A DNA stretch of 30,766 nucleotides, taken from positions 1 to 30,766 of the forward strand of contig JAYMTA010000348.1 in the NCBI GenBank assembly GCA_036897625.1, read 5' to 3'. Source of the stretch: Pelargonium cotyledonis. Lineage: Eukaryota; Streptophyta; Magnoliopsida; Geraniales; Geraniaceae. A model generated the notes under the pieces. The model was given only the letters and a program-made list of their open reading frames with translations, was not told the origin of the DNA and ran no database searches. The stretch's first letter is position 1. Every line of letters starts with the position of its first letter. A program made the position numbers and the translations under genes. Below, piece by piece: positions 1-11,000 of this stretch.

Positions 1-1
1 T

Positions 2-3000
2 GGCTGGGTCCCGCAGGCCGTGCCTCCCCCAAGTCAGCAGCAGCAGCAGCAAATCCAGGGTCAGCAGTACGCCAGCGCCGGATCTGACGAGGTCAAGTCT
101 CTGTGGATCGGGGACTTGCAGCAGTGGATGGACGAGAGCTATCTCTACAACTGTTTCTCAGCCGTTGGTGGAGAGGTATTGATCTTATTCGCTTTAATTG
201 TTATGTTATTTAGCTTTCAATCCATGTTAATGTTGTTTCAAACTTATAAACGCCGTATATATATTTTGGGCCTAGCAAATTATCTACGAGATTCCTTTTA
301 TTAACTAGGCTTTAACATGTATGTCACTGTTATGTATGTGTATTGAAGTACAGTATTTGTCTTAAATTGGTTGATATATTTGGTGTGTGTAGAATATTGA
401 TAGTGTGTTTGTTGATTGTTTGTATGGATGAATATTATCCTATTATAACCTGGATACTCACCTTTTATTGTTTATTGTTTATTGAGATATGACATTGCTA
501 GGATGTTTAGCTCATTTAGTAGCTTGCTAGTTGTATCTTTGAGTTAGCAATCTTTCTCTTATATTAAGATTCGCTTGTGTAGTAAACTCATGGATAACCT
601 TGTAATCTATGGCTCAGTAAAAAACTTTTTGTAACCAAAGTGTCAGGGATGAGTAAATTTAATGCCCATTTAATTAATCCCTTGGTGTTTTTTGAAACCA
701 ACATAATAAAGTAAAACGATTGTCTTTTTCGTCTTATGTGTTTATTCATTACCCATATAACATGGAGAATAAGGCCTTATCTTTTTCAGTATTGGCTACT
801 GAATAAAGTTGCTATGGTACTTCCTTGAGTTATTTCAATTAAATGTATAAGTTCCATTTTGTCATTGACTTTGTGCTTTGCAACTGATAACACTCTAAAC
901 CATGCTGATCTCATATTAAATAGCATGTTATAAATCTGCATGAGTTTTAATAAGCAACATTATGGGTAGTCAAGTGAAATTCAAAGTGATATTTTTCTAG
1001 TCATCCTGAATTTGTTGATTTTGATTTTGAACTGGGAGTGAGATAAGAATGGAGACGCAAATTCAGTGAAAGCTGAATTTGTTGATCACAGAACTGAATT
1101 TGTTTACTTTTATTTGCGTCCGCATTCTTATCTCACTCCCAGTTCTGTGATTTCTCTTCTGCTTTCTCTGATGCTGACTCATTTTTTTTCTCCTTGTGGT
1201 CCAACTTTGCATTCTGGCTCCTACCAGATTGTGTCAGCGAAGGTTATTCGAAATAAGCAAACTAGCTTTCCCGAGGGCTATGGTTTCATTGAGTTTTCGT
1301 CTCGTGCTGCAGCTGAGAGGGTATTGCAAACATTCAATGGCACACCGATGCAAGGTAGTGAACAGAACTTTCGGTTGAACTGGGCAACTCTTGGTGCTGG
1401 TGAGAGGCGTCAAGATGATGGTTCAGATTTTACAATTTTTGTTGGGGATTTGGCTGCTGATGTTACTGATTACATGCTACAAGAGACATTCAGAGGTGTT
1501 TACCCATCAACAAAAGGTGCCAAAGTTGTCACTGATAGGACTACTGGGCGTTCGAAAGGCTATGGGTTTGTTAGGTTTGGTGATGAAAATGAACAAATGC
1601 GTGCTATGACTGAAATGAATGGAATGTACTGTTCTACAAGGCCCATGCGAATTGGACCTGCTGCTACAAAGAAACCAGTTAGTGGCGGCCAGCAATTCCA
1701 GAAAGGTATGTGTTACATCATTCCGTTACAACTGTTACTGCATTGTGTTGCTGCATGAATCATTGTTTGATGGTATGTGACTTAGATTTTGATACTATCA
1801 TTGTTCTTTGTATTTTGTATGGACTCTTTATAATAACTTAGCATTACATCATTTTTTAGTTGGATGCTTGTTGATTATTCTTTGAGGTGGGTTGTGAAAA
1901 CAGTGTACAATAATTGACGTACTTTCAGTTACACACTTGAAGATAGGCAGAGTTTACAAAGTCATTTCCTTCCAGTACTTACCTTTCTAAACTTGGGCAC
2001 ATTTAATTTTGTGTTAAAACATGCAAAAACTCATAAAGCTCATGTTGTCTTAAAGCAGGACACCAACAGGCTCTCATATTGGGGGCCCGGGAACTGATTT
2101 CAGCTGAAATGATTCCACTTTAATGCGTGGCCTCATTTTAGGTCAGTTATTTTGTTTATGTCATGAGCTGCTTCATTTTCTTGTGGCATTTGTTATGCTA
2201 CATTCGCAAATTACTTTTACAGTTCCGTACATATTACAAGTTACCCATCCAGTTGATTTTATTCCGCCTTTTTTTTTCAAGTCTTGTACTTTCAGTTATT
2301 CTTTGTTTTATGTGAACCAAGAGAACCACAGTTATATTTTGTTTCGGGTATAAGCTAAAACCCTCTTTTATCCCTTTTGTAATTGTACCTACATTTTTTA
2401 GATTTTATTTTATTAGAAAATGTGTCCTTTTCTTCTTTAGGATTTCATTATTTGAATTCCTATCCATGTCGCTTTAGGTGTGTACGGTATTGCTAGTTAG
2501 AATAGGTGTCATTGATGCAAATACTTTATTCATTGATGCAAATACTTTATTACCTTTTCCTTGTTACTCTACTTGCTTTGGACATCTGCAGTTCTAGTTT
2601 ACCTGAATTTATTCTTTTACCTATGGCATTTTATTTCCCATAGTGTTTTTTTTTTTTCATTTCCGGGAGAAATGTAGCTCCTAAATACATTGCGGGATGC
2701 CTCTTCTTCATATGTGGCTAAGGTGTTTGTCACTTTGTCTTGTATGCTCATGGTTACAGAGACTTTTCCTTATATGTGCATATGATGTGCACTTGTTGGT
2801 CAATATCCATATTCTCTTTTATGTTTGGAGGTGGCTCAGATGTTTGCCTTGCATGTTCTCTTGGTTAAGGGAACTTTTCTTAATATGTGCATATGGTGCA
2901 CACTTGTTTGTCAATATCTATATATTCTTTTATGTTTGAAACATGTTTTGTATGTTTCTTTGAGTAAAATTTGATTGCAACATAGACAGTGTATTTTGTC

Positions 3001-4805
3001 TAAGTGTTATATTATACTCTTTTACTATTTCATTTTTCAAGGTGGTTTATAATAAATGATTGATAAGCCACAGCTGTGAAGCCAATGCTATAGTAGCTTT
3101 GCATTTCTTAGTATAAACAATGATAACCTTTGGTCAATAACCAATTATTGCAGTTGGATTGATAGTAACAAAATGCCATTTCTACTGGTGTGGTAAGTGA
3201 TTGGTACCTGATGGTATACTTAAACGTACTGAAACAGTAAATAAGCTGGCATTTGAACCACCAATTCTAGTAAGGATTTAGAGGATCTTCAAGTCTGAGA
3301 TACTTATTCACTTGTCGTTATGGTACTGAATCAGTAAATAAGCTGGCACTTGAACCACCAATTCTAGTTAGGATTTATATGCTCATTTGTGAGTGATGAG
3401 AAGACTGATATGAGTCATCTATGTTGTTCCATTATTGTGGTGGGAAAACATGATTCCTTGAAGCTGTACCCTTTTCTGCATTTTCCAGCAGCTTTTATGC
3501 GTATGCATATCTTTTATGATGGTGTTTTGTCCAGCTTATACTTGCTATTGTCAAGTAGAATATGCAGACTCTCAGCTATGTCGTCATATAATGATCATGG
3601 AGTTTTGTTTGTGGACATATTGAAACTTGCCTATGCTTCATTATCCATCAATTTATCAAATTGTAGGAGTATGTAAATACATTGCTTGTAATGACATCTT
3701 GTTTCTGAGCATCAATCTTTGCCGACCCGTCTGTTTCTTCAAATGCACTTGGACCTCACTGGTGTTCCAAGAATTCTTTGATAAAGCTGGGTTCTGTAAA
3801 TCATTTGAATATCAGATAGGGATTCTTACTGAACAAATTTAGGCTACATGAGAACACCGATAAATGGTTTTTATTATTTTTACACCAGTTCACATGTATT
3901 CGTGATGTGCAGCTACCTACCAGAATGCTCAAGGGAGTCAGGGCGAGAGTGATCCAAATAATACAACAGTGGGTAGCTTGTTTTAATGTTTAATAATATT
4001 TAACCTTTCTGTTTTTATGACATTTGCTTGTAATTGGGGTGCAGATATTTGTAGGAGGTTTGGATCCCAGTGTTACAGATGATGTATTGAGACAGGTCTT
4101 TGGCCAATTTGGTGAGCTGATTCATGTGAAAATACCAGTTGGCAAGCGATGTGGGTTTGTTCAGTTTGCTAACAGGTATTGCTGTGATGACATTCAATAT
4201 CTATATTTATGACCCGTACTTTGGGCGCACATTTTGTTTTTGCACACTATTAACCAAGGAAGGCCCTGACATATCTTGCAATCAAACTTTCTTTTCTTTT
4301 TCTTTCAGAGCTTGTGCTGAGCAAGCATTATTGATGTTGAATGGAACACAGTTAGGAGGTCAGAATATTCGACTTTCTTGGGGGCGCAGTCCATCAAACA
4401 AACAGGTATTTTCATTATATTATACATTTCATTTGAAATTCATATTTTGGGATTTGCATTAATCCTTTCCCGTGTATTTGGAATTAATAGGAGGGGTCTG
4501 CCATGGCTCAGGTCCAGCCAGATCAGGCTCAGTGGAATGGTGGTGCTGGATATTATGGATATCCTCAGGGATACGAGGCATATGGATATGCTCCCCCTCC
4601 CCAAGACCCGAGCATGTACTATGGGGGCTATCCCGGATACGGAAACTACCAGCAACCTGCACCTTACCAACAGCCACAGCAGGTATTTTACTTTTATAAC
4701 TTCAGTAATAATGATGATGGACCCAAAACAAATATAAGTTTTTTTTTTCTTTGGTGAATTGGAGAAAAAAATTGAACTGGTTGTTACGTGTCTACCCTGC
4801 AGTGA
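2..4805 (+). CDS. RBP45: RBP45-type RNA-binding protein with three RRMs (5' end outside the window)
   Basis: Exons read as 2-175, 1228-1705, 3913-3968, 4045-4175, 4309-4405, 4491-4682 and 4803-4805. All introns are GT-AG and the phases join without a gap, giving 376 residues plus stop. The protein opens with a Pro/Gln-rich stretch. RRM1 has RNP2 LWIGDL (residues 34-39) and RNP1 GYGFIEF (75-81). RRM2 has IFVGDL (128-133) and GYGFVRF (169-175). RRM3 has IFVGGL (237-242) and CGFVQF (272-277). The tail is Gly/Tyr/Gln-rich. Family knowledge: RBP45/RBP47 proteins are mainly nuclear plant hnRNP-like factors that bind U-rich or poly(A) RNA. Wording such as LWIGDLQ, VSAKVIRNKQT and STRPMRIGPA fits RBP45 better than RBP47. 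The start codon lies left of the window; the GTG at 20 is internal. The donor of exon 3 (ACA|GTGGGT) is weak. Introns 1 (1,052 bp) and 2 (2,207 bp) are long and hold the repeats listed separately. Confidence 0.93.
1029..1145. repeat. Imperfect inverted repeat (hairpin) in RBP45 intron 1
   Basis: Arms 1029-1062 and 1112-1145 are reverse complements with about two mismatches, separated by a 49-base loop. The loop holds two copies of CTGAATTTGTT (about 1073 and 1094), and a third lies just upstream at about 1008. The transcript would fold into a stem of about 34 bp some 80 bases before the exon 2 acceptor. It could be a small MITE relic or a local inverted duplication; no target-site duplication was identified. 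Confidence 0.85.
2510..2551. repeat. Perfect 21-bp tandem duplication in RBP45 intron 2
   Basis: CATTGATGCAAATACTTTAT plus a final T occurs at 2510-2530 and again, identically and head to tail, at 2531-2551. It is a recent replication-slippage type duplication in non-coding DNA. Confidence 0.95.
2709..2938. repeat. Diverged tandem duplication of about 115 bp in RBP45 intron 2
   Basis: Unit 2709-2828 and unit 2829-2938 align throughout. Both carry GTGGCT, a TGTTTG stretch, ATATGTGCATATG, a CACTTGTT run, GTCAATATC and end with CTTTTATGTTTG. The copies differ by many substitutions and small indels, so this is older than the 21-bp duplication upstream. The 80-codon open frame across it is a by-product of the repeat, not a gene. 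Confidence 0.75.
3227..3377. repeat. Pair of 54-bp direct repeats in RBP45 intron 2
   Basis: Copies at 3227-3280 and 3324-3377 differ at about three positions. Both begin TACTGAA and end GGATTTA, and both contain AATAAGCTGGCA and CACCAATTCTAGT. They are 43 bp apart. The function, if any, is unknown. Confidence 0.85.
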
Positions 4806-5350
4806 TCTGTTGCTGTTTCTTGGAGGTTAAAAACTGGCGCCTGTATGTCCACAAGTCCATCGGGCCAGCTTGTTGAGTTGAAGTTTTGGCTTGTGGTATG
4901 ATGGTACTTGCCTTTTGGACAAACCGTTTCATGATTTCTGTTATTGTTTTCCTTTCTGGTTCTATAAAATCTTTGCCTGAAAAGTGTGCTGTAGGAATAT
5001 TATTATGGAGATGTGAAAATGCATGGTTTCAGAAGTGTTTATCATATTGCTTATTTCTATACATTATGGATTTGTTTTATTTGCTGTGGTTTGTTTATCT
5101 ATTGGATGATAATGATTCGATACCTTGTGCTTCATAATTCTCAGATATTGCCATGATTACAAGTTTCTGTGATTCTTTCATTCCTACCTGAGATTTTCTC
5201 CATGAAATTTTGTATGATGTTGAAATGCACTTTCCATATATTTGTAGCACTATTTGACTAATAAGTATACCTGAACTCTGTCTCTGATTTGAATGGACAA
5301 ATATTTATTTTGAACATGGGAAAGTGTTCATTTTTTTTTATTTAGTTTGA
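4806..5350 (+). other. Probable 3' UTR of RBP45
   Basis: The sequence after the TGA is T-rich with no continuing RBP45 frame. An 83-codon open frame at 4886-5137 has no recognisable domain and sits inside this UTR. No unambiguous polyadenylation signal decides the end; an AATAAA lies at about 5525-5530, so the right boundary is a guess. Confidence 0.4.
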
Positions 5351-6775
5351 TAGTTTGGTAGCAATTTTCTGTAGGTGATTATTGTAACTATTTATGAGTA
5401 TGTTATTAATACTTTGAATCTATAGATGTAATTTTAGTTTTGGTACTGTGGTTTTGACCCCGAAACTTTGTTACTACCATGCCCTACTTTCGAGTTTTTG
5501 TTAGTGGGAAATTTCTGATCTAAAAATAAAACATAAGACAAACTACTGCTAAAGCATAGAAGGATATTTGACTTAGAATACGCAAAGTGTCATTGTTTTG
5601 CTGTCATATTTAGGAAAATTAAATAATTAATGAATTGAAATTAGTTCTTTGCTTGGAAGGATGTTTGAGAATCACTGGATGGCCTCCAAGTTATGCATTT
5701 TGATGGACATATTTTTCTGTGTGAAAACAGTTTAAACCTTATTCTTTTGGAAGTAGCAAACTTTATTTGAGTAGAAAAGCTGTTAATGAGTTGATAATGA
5801 GTTGTAGGTCTCAAGACCTTTAGATTGTGCTTGAGCTCTTTGTTGATCTCCCTTGCTCTATCCTGTTTTATTTACTCAAGTATTGAATTCAACTGTAAGA
5901 TTTTTAAAGAGTTGTAATTGCATGTCTTAAAATTGATGATTTATGAGAAAGGTCGCATTTTTTAGTTGATTCCGGTTATGTAAGTTGGCCAAGCTAATAA
6001 CTGTTAGATGCACAACGAGCAACTATGAGTAGTGCATTTGTACGGTAACTTAAATGGCTTGAGTGTTTAGCACGTAGGTCGGTTGCATTCACGTGCTACA
6101 ACGTTGTACCCAATGAGCAAACTAAATTACTATCAATCTTGCTTTCTATAATATGTGAACAAGTTGTTTTCTTCTCATTTTGACAAAATTTGTTCAATAT
6201 TTGCTCGTCCAATTTCTGACATTCCCCCACCAATTTGTTATTTTCTCACAAAACTAAAAAATTCGAATATAGTTGGAGATGATGCATGAAAAATTACAAA
6301 TGATATGAACAAAAAATAGGCATGTGACGAGGGCAACTAAAGAGGTTAGCATGATATAAGGAGTGCCACTCGCATGTTTTCCACACTTAGTTTCCGCAAG
6401 AGATAATATACTGTTTGCTTATAAAAAAAAAAAACAAAAAAAAAAGTTTCCGCAAGAGGTTATAATGTAAGGAGAACACATCACCTCTCTCTCATTTGTA
6501 GTCTCCACAAAAGCTTTTCAATAAGGTCACCTCCAAGTCTCTTGCCTCGCATGGTCACTACCAAAGCTCCTATCTCTCTAGGACAAATTAAAGACTCCCC
6601 GTTTTACTGTCACATTTAAGACTTCCAGTTTTTCTATTTTAGCATAAACAATGCAATGCTTTTCATTATCCATAATTTCAATATAAGAACAGTTAAGCGA
6701 AAAATTCTAAAAAATAACCAAGAAATAAAGTAAAAGACAATAACCAATCGTACCAAAGTTCAGAGAAGTCTTCTA
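5351..6775. other. Intergenic DNA between the convergent RBP45 and RH32 genes, no gene seen
   Basis: AT-rich sequence without a coding frame of note. A CACGTG G-box-like hexamer occurs at about 6091-6096, too far from any start codon to assign. The only structure is the A-rich duplication near 6389-6460, listed separately. Confidence 0.5.
6389..6460. repeat. Short A-tailed insertion bounded by a GTTTCCGCAAGAG direct repeat
   Basis: GTTTCCGCAAGAG occurs at about 6391-6403 and again after an A-rich run at about 6447-6459. Between them lie some 25 unique bases and then A12-C-A10. The layout (direct repeat, short body, poly-A, direct repeat) resembles a severely 5'-truncated retroposed insertion with a target-site duplication, though a slippage or template-switch origin is also possible. 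Confidence 0.5.
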
Positions 6776-6813
6776 TCAAGCACAACACAACACAACGAGT
6801 CTCCTACCTTCCA

Positions 6814-7723
6814 ATGCACTCTCTGGTGCCGCCGGAGAGTCTCTTTTTCCTTCTCCTTCATCCTCTTCTTCCCTTTTCATCATTTCCTTCATCTTCTGGT
6901 TTATTTCAAATGGCTTCAAGCTCAACACATGATCTCCACTTGAGTATCCACCAGCCATTACTCAATCTCCGCAAAGCCTTAAATATTTGTGTTCCCACCT
7001 CAATCATTTAGGTAGCGCAATCTCTCACAACAATCGATCGTCACCTTTGGTCATCGATCAAGAGACCCCTCCTTATATCTCAAATATGCATCCCAGCCCA
7101 GTTGAAAACCAGTTGTAAGTTCAAGCCGCCATCATTGCACAACAGGAAGTTCATTTTGACGAATCAAGACTTGCTGCTATGGATCTTGTGTCATCAACGC
7201 AGTCATGTTTTCGCCACAATCGCGGTTGCCCTCTCCACCTCTCTTGGTCGTCCGATGATATGGGCCCTCAGCCCCTCAGTTTAGATATTGCAATGCCATG
7301 TCTATACCCTCAGCCATCTCCTGCTTTGCCCTTGCCGCTGTCTGGAGCTTCATTTTTCGACATAGTCGGAGACAAACCAACCATCACTCCAGCAATGTGG
7401 GCCTGCTTTTATGAAACTAAACCGAAATCAAAGGGACAGTCCTCTCAACGTGCCTAATGAGGATCTCTACTAGGGTAACAATAAAGACAAAAAAATGCGT
7501 CATTACGAGCCCTCCAGATCTCCTAAATTCCACAACAAACCACAATAATTCGAAAGAAACCCATATCCAAATTCATCAAAATCTTGACCAACCGTTTCAT
7601 GAGGGAACAAAGAGAACAACCCAGGATGCATCCAAAAAAGACCAAAGAGAACTCACCCAAACAATCCTCCAAACAAATTGTGTGAGCGACTCCTCAGTAG
7701 GAGCAGAGAAACACCGACACTAA
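6814..7723 (+). other. Unidentified stretch with weak open frames, no recognised protein
   Basis: Open frames on the plus strand at 6814-7011, 7115-7457 and 7457-7723 follow one another in different frames. The first contains MASSSTHDLHLSIHQPLL. The second is open from a stop near 7114 and contains GASFFDIVGDKP. The third is rich in Thr, Lys and Gln. The base composition is more C-rich than the surroundings, which suggests former coding DNA. No domain is recognised. An eroded retroelement gag or LINE ORF1 is possible, but the sequence does not show it clearly. A 60-codon minus-strand frame (6776-6958) overlaps it and is not supported either. Confidence 0.25.
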
Positions 7724-8073
7724 GAAGCTATCAAAATTTGAAGTAGCCGAACAAACAATCAACTGAGACAACCTCATAAAAAGCTAGAAGATAAAAAACG
7801 AGACCTGACAGAAATAACCTTTCAAATCCTATATCTCTATTTGAAGTTACATTTCAAAAAATAACCTTACATGACAGGAAATAACGAGGGGAAACAAAAT
7901 GACACTGAATAGATAGATGATACCTCCAGAAACAGAAGGAAAACTTAAATTACATATAAACTCAAAGACATAATCTCACTATACCCATATAGGTTTCTAT
8001 TCTCTAAACTAGAAATAAGTTGAGTATCGAGTTTCAGAGGAGCAAAATTTTAAGGCAGTATCTAAATATGGGA
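7724..8073. other. Probable 3' flank and 3' UTR of RH32
   Basis: AT-rich, no coding frame on either strand. By position it must contain the RH32 3' UTR on the minus strand; no clear polyadenylation signal was seen close to the stop codon. Confidence 0.35.
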
Positions 8074-11000
8074 TTATTTGTGCATAGAGCCTAACAATTT
8101 AATGGCAAGAGCTTCTTGCTCGGCCAAAGAAATGCTTGTATCAGTCGTGGGTTTCTTCCCATCAGTCGTGGGTTTTCTCTCATCATTATCGTTATCACTA
8201 TCAAAATATATCTTTGACCTCTTACTAGCGGTTTTGTCCAGGGTTGCCCCGTCATCTGACCCAGAAGAACCCTCCTCATCCTCATCCTCATCCTCATCCT
8301 CATCTTCCATGTCGGCTTTCTTTCTCTTAATCTTCTCCTTGATTCGTTTTTCTTTTCGGCGTTGACGATCGAGAAGTTTATCTTCTTTGTCCGCTTGCAC
8401 CATCTGTTCCCTCATCTTCTTATAATATTTGTCCTTTTCTTCTGCACAATCAGACAGGAGATTTTTGAGAAAGAAGGCAGAAAAATTAAGAACATGATAT
8501 AGGCAACACAAAGAAGTCTACAATTTTCACATATGAAACTCCTGTTGAAGTGTGATTGGATCGTTAGTCGCACCCAGCTTCTCATTTTCATATTATTATC
8601 AGCAAGATGAGAAATTAGTGGTACATAAGCATATTTTAATCAATTCTTAAATAATAAACCACTAACTCAAAAATCATACTACCTGTCCCAAAATGGGTGT
8701 TAACAACTGATAAAAATACTAGTGTTCACAATCTCTAAAATATTTATCATAAATGAGTGTCTACTTTCTTTTTAAGAAAGTAGTTGTGCATGAATTGCCA
8801 ATGAACCAAATAATAAACTAATCCCAACACCCTCTTATTAGTTTCCAAATTCCGGTAGTTCAACAATTAGAGAACTGCCACTTTAACAAAGCACTAATAC
8901 AATGATTTTCCGCATAGTTTTGGACATGTCAAATATCCATAGGTTCTTTGATCCAAGGTTCAATGGCAAAAAATATGTACCTTGGTTAAGCAAAGATGAA
9001 CTGTCAACATTTGTGTCAGCAATTCTTGCAAGTGGTGGTAGTGTGTTCCCTTCATCATCAAATACAACCCGACTCCCAACTGGTCTATGTATATTGATCT
9101 TCAACTTCTTTTTCTTCAAAACCCTTGTAGCTGGTCTACAACAACCAAAAGAAAAAGTTACATTAAATAAATAGAACAAGTAAAATAAAAGGGAAAATAA
9201 GCAGCTGGACTGCATAGTAGTCAGTTGAATCAGAAACACAATTTTAGGATAATACTGTAAAGGCATTTTGGGAAAGAGACGTACATAACATCAGCAATTT
9301 CTCTCAGTTTCCCTTCTTCCTCATCTGGGGTATCCTTGGTTGAAAGGAAACCCTTATCCACATTCTCTTCCTTGAAATTGATGAATGGCTTGTCAATTGG
9401 AGTCACTAATTCTTTGTCCTTGGAAGACTTTTCTGGTTCAGTAATAGGAGTTTTGCTTAATATGGGATCGCTTTTGGTTTTCCCATTTAGGAAACGAATT
9501 TTTGGTGTCATGGGTAGACCCAAAGATGCTGCAAATTCATCAATAGGTACTTTCATCACATCAAAAACCTCTTTATCCTTCTGAATTCGAATTGAGCGCA
9601 CATAAGTGATGAAGGCCCTTTGAGCTAGATACTGCATATCTGGATACTTGACTAGTAAAGCTGCCAACAGACCAGATATTGGCTGCAATCTCTTCGTATT
9701 TGCCTGGAAGATGAGCAGTTGAAATGGCAAGATCAGTGTCATATATGGCTTACAAAACAAGGCACTGTGTAGACATAAACTGATTATTACAATTCAACTA
9801 GTTTGACCTTGATAAATTGATATAATGAAAGAAAAATGTAACTTATTTTGCCAGTTACAGAAGTCTACCTTAATAAGTGGTATGGGTACTTTTCCTTCAT
9901 TCAATTTTTCAAACATCTTCATTTCTGATGGAGCCAAAAATAAAACTGACTTCCCTCCACACAGATAGCGAGCTGTACGACCAACTCTGTGTATGTATGA
10001 TTCTACAGAATCTGGACAGTCCACCTATGGAGATAGAAATAAAATTAAAGACCTAAAAATTACATTCTGTTTTAGAAGGCAAAAAAGAAATGTTTCTGTA
10101 TACAAATAACCAAACCTCACCTGAACAACCCAGTCCACTGCCTTTCTAAAGTCCAGACCTCTTGCGGCCACATCAGTAGAGAAAAGAACTGAGCGCTCCT
10201 CACAGAACTGGGAATGAATTGCAGACCTTCTTTCCTGTTTCATCCTTCCATGTAGACACTTCAGTGGTATTCCAGGACGTAGTTTCTTAAAGGCTTCAAA
10301 GACAAATTTTACCTATTACAAAGTGAGACAAGAATTAAAATTTGGAAATGAGCCAAAACAAACAATTTTTAACTTATGTGAAAGGGAACTGTATGCAGAG
10401 AAACGACATGCTTTCATGATTGTGTATGTAGACTATGATCAACTTAATTAACAGAACAGTCTGCAACACGTTCTTGCTGCTCTTGTAAAATTTTAGTCTT
10501 GACAGAGAGTAATATTAGCATATTTGATTCTGAATACCGGACATCATAGAGAAAAGAGAAGAAAATCCTACATTATAACAAGAACATATTATCCAATCAT
10601 TGTAATTGACTGCATCATAGTTAAAGCTCTGCTCATTGCATTGAGAGTCCAAACAATTTGTTCAGATGTGATTAGGAAATCAAAAATACAGCCAGCTCAA
10701 CTTTGCCCTCCTACAACTTAAGCCTTGTGAAACCAAACCTTCCTCATCAAGCCATGCTATATCAGACCCATTTATTAGCAAACTGTGTCTACACCATGCA
10801 AGTTCTTATTATTGTAGTTATGTTTATGTTTGCAAGTACTGCATAAAAATCAAATGAATAATACTTCACTTGAATATAGACTATCTGAGTTTATTGAGAA
10901 ATATTTTTGAAGTCTCCAAATAGTACTTTCATAAATTATTGAAGTGAATATTGATGTCCATGCTATATTCTAACACCTGTATCCAAACCAATGCAGCCAT

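Noticed and set aside
6776-6958. 60-codon minus-strand frame with a Glu/Lys-rich stretch
   Set aside because: No family, no splice-linked exons and no start context beyond chance; it overlaps another weak frame.
8078-8365. Serine-rich 95-codon plus-strand frame
   Set aside because: It is the antisense shadow of the Asp/Glu- and Lys-rich exon 8 of RH32.
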